DNA of 64,000 bases from Lapidilactobacillus wuchangensis. Its GTDB lineage: Bacteria; Bacillota; Bacilli; Lactobacillales; Lactobacillaceae. A model generated the notes under the pieces. It saw only the letters and a program-made list of their open reading frames with translations. It did not search any database and was not told where the DNA came from. Where the stretch lies: contig NZ_RHOU01000006.1 of the NCBI RefSeq assembly GCF_003946645.1, positions 62,001-126,000 on the forward strand. Direction: 5' to 3'. Position 1 is the first letter of the stretch. Each line of letters opens with the position of its first letter. The position numbers were made by a program, and so were the translations under genes. Positions 33,526 through 42,889 of this stretch are shown one piece after another.

Positions 33526-35820
33526 CTAGTGTACTTGATTAGCAATTGTAACTGCCTTAGCCGTTGGTAAAGTTACTTCCTGATCATTGACCTTGACAAC
33601 GATTTCATCGCCAGATAACACCTCTAAGGTGGTCTCCTGATGACCAACAGTTACTGCTAACAAACGATTACGATAGTTGATTTGGAACCGATATTGTTGC
33701 CAATTTTCTGGGCAGAAAGGCTTGAATGATAATTGACCTTGGTGGTGACGTAAACCAGCAAATCCTTGGACAATTGATAACCAACCGCCACTCATCGAGG
33801 TAATGTGTAAGCCATCAGCCGTATCGTTATTGTAATTATCCAAGTCCAAGCGCGCGGTCCGACTGTAAAGTGAAACGGCCTTGTCTTCTTCCCCGATTTC
33901 AGCGGCGATAATCCCATAGATACAAGCTGACAATGATGATTCATGAACAGTCATTGGTTCATAGAAATCAAAGTTGCGCTTCTTCTCTTCCAGAGTGAAT
34001 TGATCATCCAAGAAATAAATACCTTGTAAGACATCCGCCTGCTTAATAAATGGCGAACGTAAAATCTTATCCCAAGACCAGTGCTGATTTAATGGCCGTT
34101 CACTGGGATCAAGTGTTGAGACTGGCCGTAAATCTTTATCTAAATAGCCGTCATTTTGAACGAAGATACCCAACTTCTCATCAGTTGGATAATACATCCG
34201 TGCAATAATATCACGCCAATGATCTTGTTCTGCTTGGTCAACTTGTAATTCGGCTGCCTTATCCTCAGAAACTTGTTGTAAGATTTCCAGAGTGTAGCGC
34301 AAGACCCAAGTGGCCATTTGGTTAGTGTACCAGTTGTTATTGACGTTGTTTTCATATTCATTTGGCCCAGTAACGCCATGAATCATATATTGTTGATGGC
34401 GCTTGGAGAAATGAACCCGATCAGCCCAGAACCGAGCAATTCCAACTAAAACGTCAATCCCTTTAGTCAGGACATAACTCGTATCACCAGTATAATCGGT
34501 ATACTCATAAATTGCATGAGCGACGGCTGAATTCCGGTGTAATTCTTCGAAAGTAATTTCCCATTCGTTGTGACATTCAATCCCATCGAAGGTCACCATT
34601 GGATACAAGGCACCTTTTAAACCTTGTTGACGAGCATTGTGGAAAGCACCAGCTAATTGATTATAGCGGTATTCCAATAATTGCCGGGTAACTTGCGGCT
34701 TGGTTACAGAAACATACATCGGCACAATAAAGGCTTCAGTATCCCAATAAGTAGCACCACCGTATTTTTCACCAGTAAAGCCCTTAGGTCCGACGTTAAG
34801 CCGTGAGTCTTCACCATAATAAGTCATGAATAATTGCAAAATATTGAAACGAATTCCTTGTTGAGCAGCCGGATCACCGGAAATTTCAACATCAGCTTGC
34901 GCCCAACGTTTCTGCCAAGCGGCATCCTGTTCAGCTAAATGAGTGGCCAATGATTTTTCTGAAGCAGCAACTAAAACTTTAACGGCGGCTGCTTTTTGAT
35001 CAGCAGTTTGAACATCGCGACTAGTCACAACGGCAATTTCTTTCCGCAAAATAACTTTTTGGCCAGCTTGTAACGTTGTTTTAATGGTTTCGACAACTTT
35101 TTCTGGACTAGAGCTAGCGATTCGTTCAACTTTAGCATCGCTTTCAACCAAGTTAGCCATTTGTTCCGTCACAGAAAACCGCGGCGTACCAAAAGGATTC
35201 GGTTTTGTTTCCATGGTTAGGCTAAATTGATCCTTAGTTGCGGTTTGATCAACAAACTGCCAGAAGGCTTCTTCGTAATTTGAATCCTCATTATGGACGT
35301 TGCCGTTGATTGATGGCGCAAACTCGATGTCAGCCTGCCCACTTAAAACTTCAGCTGAAACAGTAATCAAGCCTAACTCCCGCGTTACCACACTCATAAA
35401 ACGTAAGAAATTAAATTTAACTTTAGTCTCACCAAAATTCGCAATAAATGAACGTCGTAAAACACCATCATGCATATCCAGTTCCAAATCAAAATCAGAA
35501 AAGTTCGTTTTAGCCAAATCTAAGGTCTGACCATTGACTTTAATCGGAATTCGGAGAAAGTCTGGTGAATTAATCGCCTTACCAAAATATTTGGGATAAC
35601 CATTCTTCCACCAACCAACACGAGTTTTGTCGGGATACCAAACTCCTGCTAAATAAAGGCCCTGATGAGTATCGCCAGAATAATCCTCTTCAAAATTACC
35701 CCGCATCCCCATATAACCATTACCAATGGACGTAATACTTTCTTGTAATCGCTTATCATCAATGGCTAACTGATTCGTCTTGATCACCCAAGGATCAATT
35801 TCAAATAATCGCTTTGTCAT
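33526..35820 (-). CDS. mapP: Maltose phosphorylase (GH65)
   Basis: The 764-residue GH65 enzyme splits maltose with phosphate into beta-glucose-1-phosphate and glucose in the cytosol. Key stretches are GYMGMRGNFEEDY near the N-terminus, KYGGATYWDTEAF in the barrel, ECHNEWEITFEELHRNSAVAHAIYEYTDYTGD and the catalytic-acid region HGVTGPNEYENNVNNNWYTN. The start is the ATG at 35818-35820 (MTKRLFEIDPWVIKTN) after AGGAGG; the frame extends 17 codons upstream without similarity. A MalR-type operator lies 68 bp upstream. Confidence 0.94.
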   Translation of the reverse strand: MTKRLFEIDPWVIKTNQLAIDDKRLQESITSIGNGYMGMRGNFEEDYSGDTHQGLYLAGVWYPDKTRVGWWKNGYPKYFGKAINSPDFLRIPIKVNGQTLDLAKTNFSDFDLELDMHDGVLRRSFIANFGETKVKFNFLRFMSVVTRELGLITVSAEVLSGQADIEFAPSINGNVHNEDSNYEEAFWQFVDQTATKDQFSLTMETKPNPFGTPRFSVTEQMANLVESDAKVERIASSSPEKVVETIKTTLQAGQKVILRKEIAVVTSRDVQTADQKAAAVKVLVAASEKSLATHLAEQDAAWQKRWAQADVEISGDPAAQQGIRFNILQLFMTYYGEDSRLNVGPKGFTGEKYGGATYWDTEAFIVPMYVSVTKPQVTRQLLEYRYNQLAGAFHNARQQGLKGALYPMVTFDGIECHNEWEITFEELHRNSAVAHAIYEYTDYTGDTSYVLTKGIDVLVGIARFWADRVHFSKRHQQYMIHGVTGPNEYENNVNNNWYTNQMATWVLRYTLEILQQVSEDKAAELQVDQAEQDHWRDIIARMYYPTDEKLGIFVQNDGYLDKDLRPVSTLDPSERPLNQHWSWDKILRSPFIKQADVLQGIYFLDDQFTLEEKKRNFDFYEPMTVHESSLSACIYGIIAAEIGEEDKAVSLYSRTARLDLDNYNNDTADGLHITSMSGGWLSIVQGFAGLRHHQGQLSFKPFCPENWQQYRFQINYRNRLLAVTVGHQETTLEVLSGDEIVVKVNDQEVTLPTAKAVTIANQVH

Positions 35821-35887
35821 GTTAGAACCTCCTAAATCTCTACCACATCGTCTCATGAGACTGAGCCTCATTCAACGCTTGTTACCG

Positions 35888-35901
35888 TGTTATCGATAAC
35901 A
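35888..35901. promoter_or_regulatory. MalR-type operator upstream of mapP
   Basis: TGTTATCGATAACA is a perfect 14-bp palindrome with the central CG typical of LacI/GalR-family operators. Near-identical sites lie at 42870-42883 and 46498-46511. The regulator is probably the LacI-type protein encoded at 47881-48876. Confidence 0.75.
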
Positions 35902-35966
35902 GAATCACAGACGTACCATGTTACTTTATCAAGTCACGCAACAAAAATTCATAATGACTTGACAAC

Positions 35967-36000
35967 AAAAGAAACATCTAAATGAATATTTAGATGTTTC
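35967..36000 (-). terminator. Terminator after the MgtC-like gene
   Basis: GAAACATCTAAAT (35971-35983) pairs with ATTTAGATGTTTC (35988-36000); on the minus strand a short T-run follows. It lies 50 bp beyond the stop of the MgtC-like gene. Confidence 0.75.
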
Positions 36001-36049
36001 TAAAATAATCTGTACTAAACAAGATCATTTTCAGCAACAACTAAGTAAG

Positions 36050-36760
36050 CTAGCTTTGCAATCCAATCAAGCGAACTGCCCGCGTATTACCGTACAAGGA
36101 CATCTCTTCAATAATGTCGCTATAAGTCAAAGTCTTGGGCATCTCAACTGAGTAGACATTGGTGTAGACCGTCGCATTTTGAACAACTTCGGTCTTGAAG
36201 CTAACGTTAGTCGCCTGAACATGATTCTCTTGAAAGTAATTCTCGATAAACTGCTTACTTTCTTGTTTATGCACATATTTAATTTCAATTCTTCGATATG
36301 GCTTTACTCGAATAAGTTTCTTAAAAATAGTTAGAGAGCAAAATACAATCACCGCACTTATTAATCCAATTCTGTAATAGCCCATGCCAAAGGCTAGGCC
36401 TAATCCAGCAGTCGCCCATAGCGAAGCGGCTGTTGTTAATCCTGTTACTGCATGACGCGTGGTAACAATCGTACCAGCGCCAAGAAAACCAATCCCGCTG
36501 ACTACTTGCGCAATTAAACGAGCATCATCAGCCCGCACAACGCCGGAAAACTTCGGAAATGATTCCGCAATTTGTAAAGACTGAAAACCAATTTCTTGTT
36601 GAATCATCGCAATCACACAAGCACCAACACACACAAGAATGTGGGTTCGAATGCCTGCCGGATGGTTCTTTTGCTCACGATCATAGCCAATAATTCCGGC
36701 AATCAACATTGCCAGCAATAAACGGATTAATATTTCTGATGTTGTCACTGTTAATTTCAA
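36050..36760 (-). CDS. MgtC/SapB family membrane protein
   Basis: The protein has four to five N-terminal membrane spans with the family signatures LLAMLIAGIIGYDREQKNHPAGIRTHILVCVGAC and GIGFLGAGTIVTTRHAVTGLTTAASLWATAGLGLAFGMG, then a cytosolic ACT-like C-terminal domain. I take the TTG at 36758-36760 as start because GGGGGGAG lies eight bases upstream; two ATG codons at 36776-36781 precede that site. MgtC proteins are linked to magnesium limitation and acid or intracellular stress in other bacteria; the role here is unknown. It interrupts the maltose region and has its own terminator. Confidence 0.85.
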   Translation of the reverse strand: MKLTVTTSEILIRLLLAMLIAGIIGYDREQKNHPAGIRTHILVCVGACVIAMIQQEIGFQSLQIAESFPKFSGVVRADDARLIAQVVSGIGFLGAGTIVTTRHAVTGLTTAASLWATAGLGLAFGMGYYRIGLISAVIVFCSLTIFKKLIRVKPYRRIEIKYVHKQESKQFIENYFQENHVQATNVSFKTEVVQNATVYTNVYSVEMPKTLTYSDIIEEMSLYGNTRAVRLIGLQS

Positions 36761-36796
36761 AGTTAGCTCTCCCCCCATCATTCTTTAAAAATAGAA

Positions 36797-36850
36797 AGGC
36801 CCAGGAGCTTTCATCACATACTCTGAAAGATTAAATCAGCTCTTGGGCCT
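36797..36850 (-). terminator. Terminator-like inverted repeat ending the maltodextrin operon
   Basis: AGGCCCAGGAGCT (36797-36809) and AGCTCTTGGGCCT (36838-36850) pair at 12 of 13 positions; on the minus strand TTTCTATTTTT follows. It lies between the DUF1189 gene end (36923) and the MgtC-like gene start. It could also act as a leader structure for the latter. Confidence 0.6.
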
Positions 36851-36922
36851 AACTAGTTATGAAAATGTCAAAATACTTAAATACAACTGTTTTTGTGACG
36901 ACTATTCCCTAAAAACTTTTTG

Positions 36923-37711
36923 CTATTTACCTTGCTCGCGATTGATTCGTAGATATTTTGCAAAGATTAATATGACAATCATCAGCATTTGTAGCTGGAA
37001 CAAGATCGTAATATCAAATTTAAAAATACCAATAATTGAAATGAGTAAGGTTGGCAAAATCAACGCGCTAAATGACCAGCTAATACCATTACGTAATGGT
37101 TGACGCGCTTGCTGCTTGATTTTCAAATAACTGCGTAGAATTAAGACTAAGCAAAGTGTCAACAATAAGACGTTAATAATCGATAGGAAAATCATATTAC
37201 TCATCTTAAGTAGCATTAGTGAACCACGGTTGGCTTGAGTCCAAGCTAAAATTCCAGTTGATTTGAAATGTTTAAAATCAGTTACTTCAGGTTGATAATT
37301 TACTAAGAAATTCTTGCCCCGCTCACGAATAATGTAGCTCTTCTCGTGGAACAGAATACCATTCTGTTTTGGTAGCGCATTTGATTGTAAATCAACCCGA
37401 ATCACACCAGCTTTAGTTGTGGCAATCTTTTGTGACCGTGGACCAACAAGTTGACCATCTTTAATTTGGTAGTCACGCATTGATTTTGACCAATTAGTCT
37501 GCTCAATTAACGCATAGTTATCTTTGATAATGGTTTTTGCCTGATTAAGATCCGTATTCGTGGAATGATTGACTGATAGATTTATCGAAAACGAAAGTAC
37601 CGGGAGCATTATCAAGAATAAGAAACTGACAATTAAGTTACCAATTGAGAGTCGCAATGGCTCAAGCTTGATTGAATTAGCAAATAAATTAATAGGAAAT
37701 TTTGTTTTCAT
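36923..37711 (-). CDS. DUF1189 family membrane protein of maltodextrin operon
   Basis: The 262-residue protein has one N-terminal span (about residues 27-46), an extracytoplasmic region of roughly 110 residues, and three to four C-terminal spans. This layout and PLRLSIGNLIVSFLFLIMLPVLSF resemble DUF1189 proteins, annotated in streptococci as the maltodextrin utilisation protein MalA. The biochemical role is unknown. It follows malG by 5 bp in the same operon and is the operon's last gene. Confidence 0.75.
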   Translation of the reverse strand: MKTKFPINLFANSIKLEPLRLSIGNLIVSFLFLIMLPVLSFSINLSVNHSTNTDLNQAKTIIKDNYALIEQTNWSKSMRDYQIKDGQLVGPRSQKIATTKAGVIRVDLQSNALPKQNGILFHEKSYIIRERGKNFLVNYQPEVTDFKHFKSTGILAWTQANRGSLMLLKMSNMIFLSIINVLLLTLCLVLILRSYLKIKQQARQPLRNGISWSFSALILPTLLISIIGIFKFDITILFQLQMLMIVILIFAKYLRINREQGK

Positions 37712-37716
37712 AAGAA

Positions 37717-38568
37717 TTAACCCTTAGTACCGCCAGAAACTAATCCTTTAACAAAGTACTTCTGTAAGTAGAAGAACAAGATACAGATTGGAACGGCGAT
37801 CAAAATTGAGCCAGCGGCAAACAAGACAACTTCTTGTGATTTAGGATCAGAAATGAAGGTCTGTAAACCAACGGCAACAGTATAGTGGACATCGTTACGT
37901 AACAAGAATTTAGACATTAAGTAATCCCCGAAAGGACCCATAAATGATTTCAATGCTTGTACGGCGATCATTGGCTTAACCAATGGTAAAACAATTTGCC
38001 AGAAAATCCGGAAATTGCCAGCACCATCAAGTTTAGCTGACTCGTCCAAGTCGTATGGAACGGTATCAAAATACCCTTTCATCAACCAAGTACTCATTGG
38101 AATCCCACCACCAATATAAAGAACGGTTAGGAACCAATATTGATCTAAGGCATTCAACAAGTTTGCCATGACATAGAAAGCAGTCAAAGCGGCCATTGTT
38201 GGCACCATTTGAATGATTAAGAAGAAGATCAATGATCCTTTCTTACCAACAAATTTGAACCGACTATAAACATAACCTGCTAATGTAATAACGAATGTTT
38301 GAATGACTGTTGTCCAAAAGGCAATAATAATTGTGTTTTTGTACCACGTACCATAAAGTGTTTCTCTAAATAGTCTACCGAAGTTATCAAGTGTCCAATT
38401 TGTAGAGAATCGCAATAAGAAAGAAGTCACATCAGAAGTTTGAAAGGCTGAACTTACCGTGATCAAAACTGGATAGATAATAATAATTGATAAAATAATT
38501 AAATAGAGATAAGTCGGAACAGCATTTTTTGTACGAAAGTTACGCTGTTTCTTTCTTCGTAATGCCAT
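37717..38568 (-). CDS. malG: Maltose/maltodextrin ABC transporter permease MalG-type
   Basis: The 283-residue protein has six membrane spans and the ABC importer EAA loop ([32 protein letters not shown]) near residues 183-214, where it contacts the ATPase. The C-terminal [17 protein letters not shown] is the usual MalG ending. It is 2 bp after malF. No ATPase gene is present in this operon; a shared MsmK/UgpC-like ATPase encoded elsewhere, possibly the one at 60163, may energise it. Confidence 0.92.
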   Translation of the reverse strand: MALRRKKQRNFRTKNAVPTYLYLIILSIIIIYPVLITVSSAFQTSDVTSFLLRFSTNWTLDNFGRLFRETLYGTWYKNTIIIAFWTTVIQTFVITLAGYVYSRFKFVGKKGSLIFFLIIQMVPTMAALTAFYVMANLLNALDQYWFLTVLYIGGGIPMSTWLMKGYFDTVPYDLDESAKLDGAGNFRIFWQIVLPLVKPMIAVQALKSFMGPFGDYLMSKFLLRNDVHYTVAVGLQTFISDPKSQEVVLFAAGSILIAVPICILFFYLQKYFVKGLVSGGTKG

Positions 38569-38570
38569 TG

Positions 38571-39863
38571 TTATCCCTCCAAATCAAATGCTTTTGTTTT
38601 CTTAAAGACGATTAACGAAATCGAAATGATAATAACCGAAATCAATAAGGTCAAAGCGGCGGCAATTGAATATTGAGGTGCAGAACCAGTGGTTAACTTG
38701 TAAATCCAAGAAATCAAGATATCTGTACCGCCGGCGCCACCACCAACATCCCCAGGACCACCATTATTAAACAGGTAGATCATCGAGAAGTTATTAAAGT
38801 TGAAGGTATACTGAGTAACGAAGAATGGCGAAGCAACTGCTAAGATCATTGGGAAGGTAATGTGATTGAACTTCTGCAAAACAGTTGCGCCATCCATGGT
38901 TGCTGCTTCATATAATTCGTTAGGAATTGACTGAAGAATACCAGTAACTAAGACGTAGACATATGGGAAACCTAACCAGCCTTGGATCAAGATAATGGCT
39001 ACCTTAGTCCACATTGGATCAGTTAACCAAGCAATTGGTGGAATGCTAACCCCAGGGATATGATTCAATAATCCTAAGACCTGAACGTTCATGGCACCAG
39101 CTGAATCGTTGAAAATGTTCGAGAAACTCATAATAGAAATAAATGATGGGATTGCCCAAGGTAATAAGAAGATAACCCCGAAAATCCGTTTGAACTTGAT
39201 ATAATCCTGGTTTAAAACGACCGCAGTCATAATACCCAAGAAAATCTGCAAGGTTGTTGCACATAAAGTCCAAACAATTGTCCAACCAAACACAGTTAAG
39301 AAGGTTTGCTTATAACCGCTTAGCATAAACATGCTAAAGAAGTTCTTAAACCCAACCCACTTCAATAAATGTGCTGGTGGATTATTCAAGAAGCCGTAGT
39401 TGGTGAAGGCCATGAATAATGTAACCAATGCTGGGAACACGATGGTAAACAGCATTAATAAATAAGCAGGTGTTGACAGTAAGTATGGGAAACCACTGTC
39501 ACCGATTGAATGCATGAATTCACCCCAACTAATTGGGATTTTTTCACCACGTTCAACCTTTTTAGCAGTGTGACTTGCGTCAACGATATTCATGACATAG
39601 AACATCACGAATACAACGGTGATAATTAATTGCATGGTACCCTTGATCATCAAGAATAAAGAGTTATCTTGAAATGGTACGGTGCCTAATGTTACAAGAG
39701 AAATTAAAGAACTAACACCGAATAGTGCTAATTCGACAACCATGATAATGAACAATGCTAAGAAGACGATCCCTTTTGCAATCTGACCGTTATAGAATTG
39801 TCCTAAACCAGGTATGATCGATAGATAAGGTGCAAGACCTTTCTTTTTCTTCAAAATAATCAC
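38571..39863 (-). CDS. malF: Maltose/maltodextrin ABC transporter permease MalF-type
   Basis: The 430-residue protein has the extended N-terminus of Gram-positive MalF/MdxF (two spans with [24 protein letters not shown]), then six core spans and the EAA loop ([24 protein letters not shown]) near residues 326-350. It forms the channel with MalG. Order malE-malF-malG is intact, with 119 bp between malE and malF that contain no strong signal I can name. Confidence 0.92.
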   Translation of the reverse strand: MIILKKKKGLAPYLSIIPGLGQFYNGQIAKGIVFLALFIIMVVELALFGVSSLISLVTLGTVPFQDNSLFLMIKGTMQLIITVVFVMFYVMNIVDASHTAKKVERGEKIPISWGEFMHSIGDSGFPYLLSTPAYLLMLFTIVFPALVTLFMAFTNYGFLNNPPAHLLKWVGFKNFFSMFMLSGYKQTFLTVFGWTIVWTLCATTLQIFLGIMTAVVLNQDYIKFKRIFGVIFLLPWAIPSFISIMSFSNIFNDSAGAMNVQVLGLLNHIPGVSIPPIAWLTDPMWTKVAIILIQGWLGFPYVYVLVTGILQSIPNELYEAATMDGATVLQKFNHITFPMILAVASPFFVTQYTFNFNNFSMIYLFNNGGPGDVGGGAGGTDILISWIYKLTTGSAPQYSIAAALTLLISVIIISISLIVFKKTKAFDLEG

Positions 39864-39982
39864 ATCCTAAACTAGAAGAAACCGACTAAAACGCAAGTTT
39901 TACATCGGTTTCTTACTTTATAACTCTTCGACTAATATAAACATTCTGATGAAATACTTACGTGCGACCTAAAAGTACGAAA

Positions 39983-41227
39983 TTACTTGTTATACTTTTG
40001 CTTGATGTTTTGCTTGATTGTTGTAACACCCTTATCAGCAGCAGCCTTAGCAGTATATTTACCACTTGCAGCATTAGTAATCATGCTTTGTGCTGGAGTC
40101 CAAACTTCTGACATTTCAGGAATGTTTGGTGCTGGAATTGTATGCTTAGATTCGTCAACAACGGCCTTAACAACTTCATTGTTGCTCTTAGCTGCATCTG
40201 CATTAGCAACTTTGTTGGCAGGAACTTCACCAGTTTCTTTGAAGAATGACTTCTGATTAGCATCATTAGTAATGAAGTCTAACCATTTTTGTGATAATGA
40301 CTTGTTCTTAGTGTAAGCTGAGATAACCCATGACTTACCACCACCGAATGGTTGATATGCTTTGCCATTTGGTAATGTAGGAATTGTCGTTGCACCAAAG
40401 TCAACGCCGGCCTTCTTATATGAAGCAGCCATCCAAGGTCCGTCTAAAACATAAGCAGTCTTGTTAGATGTAAATTGTTGTGTAATTAAGTTTTCATTTG
40501 AAGTAGCGTTTTGTAAACCAGTTGGCCAAGTATTCTTGTACCAGTTAGCGATATAATCAAGACCCTTAACCGCGCCATCATTATTCAAACCAATATCTTT
40601 AGGATTGGTATTGTCTTTACCAAAAACATAACCACCGTAACCTTTAATCAGGCCATAAGCAGTATAGAAGTTAGTCCATTGTGCTAAGAAAGCAACATTC
40701 TTAGTTTTGTCATTTTCATAGGCAAATTTAGGATCTTTTGATAATTTTTCAATTTCACCAAAAGTTGTTGCTGGTTTCGTAACGAACTTCTTGTTGTAAT
40801 ACATGATGATTGATTCAATTACAATTGGGGCACCATAATACTTACCCTTATATTTAGTTGAATCAGCAACAGTACCTGAATAACGTGATTTGTCTAATTT
40901 AACTGGGGCAACTAAACCTTGGATAACTTTACCACCGACACTACCATTTGACATGATCAAAACGTCGGGGCCTTTACCTGAAGGGCCATCAAGTTGTAAC
41001 GCATCAGAAGCATCAAGCATGGCCTTATAAGTAACGTTGACCTTAGCGTTATACTTCTTTTCAAACTTAGGTACCATGGTCTTCATATATGATTTGTAAC
41101 TTGGGTCAATTGAAACCTTTAAAGTTTGTTGACTACTTGAGTCAGATTTCTTGCCGCAACCAGTTAAAACAGCGCCTAATGATAATACCGCTGCCGCACC
41201 GATTAAAATACGTGCAAATTTCTTCAT
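39983..41227 (-). CDS. malE: Maltose/maltodextrin-binding lipoprotein
   Basis: The 414-residue protein starts with a lipoprotein signal peptide (MKKFARILIGAAAVLSLGAV) and a lipobox LTGC, cysteine at residue 24. The mature part is a type 1 solute-binding fold with segments VLIMSNGSVGGKVIQGLVAPV, YYGAPIVIESIIMYYNKKFV and AYVLDGPWMAASYKKAG typical of maltodextrin-binding proteins. It captures maltose or maltodextrin outside the membrane for MalFG. Confidence 0.92.
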   Translation of the reverse strand: MKKFARILIGAAAVLSLGAVLTGCGKKSDSSSQQTLKVSIDPSYKSYMKTMVPKFEKKYNAKVNVTYKAMLDASDALQLDGPSGKGPDVLIMSNGSVGGKVIQGLVAPVKLDKSRYSGTVADSTKYKGKYYGAPIVIESIIMYYNKKFVTKPATTFGEIEKLSKDPKFAYENDKTKNVAFLAQWTNFYTAYGLIKGYGGYVFGKDNTNPKDIGLNNDGAVKGLDYIANWYKNTWPTGLQNATSNENLITQQFTSNKTAYVLDGPWMAASYKKAGVDFGATTIPTLPNGKAYQPFGGGKSWVISAYTKNKSLSQKWLDFITNDANQKSFFKETGEVPANKVANADAAKSNNEVVKAVVDESKHTIPAPNIPEMSEVWTPAQSMITNAASGKYTAKAAADKGVTTIKQNIKQKYNK

Positions 41228-41251
41228 AATATCCTCCCATAAAGCAAATTA

Positions 41252-42013
41252 TTATTTTATATATAACTGCCGTAATGAAATAAAATCGTTATCGTTCAAA
41301 CCCACAATTGCTTTTAAATATTCTTTAGTGCCGCCATAACGATTAATTAAATGATCCATGCGTTCGTAATAAGCTGATTTGGCTGTCATGAACGCATCTA
41401 CATCGGCTAGTTCTGCTTGACTCGCATTTCTAGCCTTTGCTTCTTGCAACGCTTGTTCAGTAACTTGGCTGGACAAAACATTCGTATACATATAATCAGC
41501 AAAAATCCGTTCCGGCGCTACGCCTAATGCACCTAATAACAAATAGGCAATAATGCCAGTTCGATCTTTACCACCCCAGCAATGAAACAAGACACTGTGA
41601 CCAGGCTGTTTATTGGCTAATAGGATGGCAAAAATTTGCTGATAGGCTTGCTGTGAAAACTTTGAATTGACTAATTCAGTGTATTCAGTCAGCATTTGTT
41701 CGTAACCGCTGATTGGCTTACCAGTACCGTGATGAGCAGCATCAGTATCACCTTGTTGGAAAATTGGAATATTGATGACTTCAATCCCATCAGTTAAAAG
41801 CTGATCAGCATCTCGAGCCACCTCATCAGGCGCTCGTAAATCAATCACCGTTTGAACACCATAGTCTTTTAGAAATTGACTATCAGCTTGATCCAAATGA
41901 ACCAAATTAGCTGAGCGAATCAACTTATGATAGGCCAGTTCTTGACTAGCACTCACAACTGTTCCGCCAAGATCGCGAACATTATAAGTATGATTTAATT
42001 CAAGTACTCGCAT
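41252..42013 (-). CDS. Tyrosine-protein phosphatase (Y_phosphatase3 family), paralogue 1
   Basis: The protein has the PTP-loop HCWGGKDRTG (CxxxxxR, near residue 144), preceded by the acidic stretch IPIFQQGDTDAAHHG, and the family opening NVRDLGG. These small phosphatases act on phosphotyrosine or phosphoinositide-like substrates. It closely resembles the next gene (40-50 percent identity by eye), implying tandem duplication. I use the ATG at 42011-42013; GTG codons just upstream are possible. Its place inside a maltodextrin operon is unusual and its substrate is unknown. Confidence 0.85.
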   Translation of the reverse strand: MRVLELNHTYNVRDLGGTVVSASQELAYHKLIRSANLVHLDQADSQFLKDYGVQTVIDLRAPDEVARDADQLLTDGIEVINIPIFQQGDTDAAHHGTGKPISGYEQMLTEYTELVNSKFSQQAYQQIFAILLANKQPGHSVLFHCWGGKDRTGIIAYLLLGALGVAPERIFADYMYTNVLSSQVTEQALQEAKARNASQAELADVDAFMTAKSAYYERMDHLINRYGGTKEYLKAIVGLNDNDFISLRQLYIK

Positions 42014-42039
42014 AACCACCACTCACTCCTGTTAATTAG

Positions 42040-42801
42040 TTACTTCTTATATAATTTCTTTAACAGTTGTAAGTCTTGGTCACTCAAACCAACTTTATCC
42101 TTAAGATAACTTGTTGGACCGCCATACTCATTAACCAAATCATTCATGCGATCGTAGTAGGACTTCTTCGCTGTCATAAACGCGTCTAAATCAAGTAATT
42201 CTTTACGACTCGCTTGTCGAGCGTGAGCATCTTTAACAGATTGTTCAATCACCTCTCGTGAAGAGAAGTTAGTATAGAAATAATCAGCAAAGATTTGATC
42301 TTGGGGAACTCCTAATGCGCCTAAGAATAATAATGAAATAATGCCGGTTCGATCTTTACCACCTAAACAATGATATAAAACACTTTGATCAGCACCATCA
42401 TTCGCTAAGAAAATATCGAAAATCTTACGATAAGCTTTTTGCGAAAAATCAGAAGTTACCAACTCAGTGTATTCGTCCATCATTTGATCATAACCAGATC
42501 TCACTTTATCTTTACTATGATGAGCAGCATCAGTATCGCCATGCTTGAAAATCGGAATGTTCACGTAATTAATATCTTTAATCAAGATATTATCCGGATC
42601 ACGTTGCACCTCATCGCTTGACCGTAAATCAATTACAGTCCGTACACCATAATCATAAAGTAACTGATTATCAGCTTGGTCAATATTGATTAAGTTAGCT
42701 GAGCGAATCATTTTGTGATAGCGAACCTCGCCATCCGGTTCAGTAAACTCACCACCAAGATCACGAACGTTATGGGTATTATCAAGTTTTAACTCCTTCA
42801 A
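42040..42801 (-). CDS. Tyrosine-protein phosphatase (Y_phosphatase3 family), paralogue 2
   Basis: The 253-residue protein begins MKELKLDNTHNVRDLGGEF and carries the catalytic loop HCLGGKDRTG near residue 144 and IPIFKHGDTDAAHHS. It is the first gene of the operon that continues with its paralogue and malEFG, 27 bp apart. A MalR-type operator and a cre-like site lie upstream, so expression should follow maltose and catabolite control. Substrate unknown; a role in signalling or in dephosphorylating a sugar-linked metabolite is only a guess. Confidence 0.85.
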   Translation of the reverse strand: MKELKLDNTHNVRDLGGEFTEPDGEVRYHKMIRSANLINIDQADNQLLYDYGVRTVIDLRSSDEVQRDPDNILIKDINYVNIPIFKHGDTDAAHHSKDKVRSGYDQMMDEYTELVTSDFSQKAYRKIFDIFLANDGADQSVLYHCLGGKDRTGIISLLFLGALGVPQDQIFADYFYTNFSSREVIEQSVKDAHARQASRKELLDLDAFMTAKKSYYDRMNDLVNEYGGPTSYLKDKVGLSDQDLQLLKKLYKK

Positions 42802-42840
42802 AGTAACACCTCTTTCCTAACACGATTAATTATTGGTCAT

Positions 42841-42854
42841 AAAAAGCGTTTCCA
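42841..42854. promoter_or_regulatory. Candidate cre (CcpA) site
   Basis: AAAAAGCGTTTCCA matches the WGWAARCGYTWNCW consensus at 13 of 14 positions. It lies between the MalR-type operator and the start of the phosphatase-malEFG operon, fitting dual control by catabolite repression. Confidence 0.5.
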
Positions 42855-42869
42855 CAAGTGATTTATCCG

Positions 42870-42883
42870 TGTTACCGATAACA
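42870..42883. promoter_or_regulatory. MalR-type operator upstream of the phosphatase-malEFG operon
   Basis: TGTTACCGATAACA differs from the palindromes at 35888 and 46498 by one or two central-flanking bases. It lies 69 bp upstream of the first gene in the operon. Confidence 0.75.
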
Positions 42884-42889
42884 GAAAAG

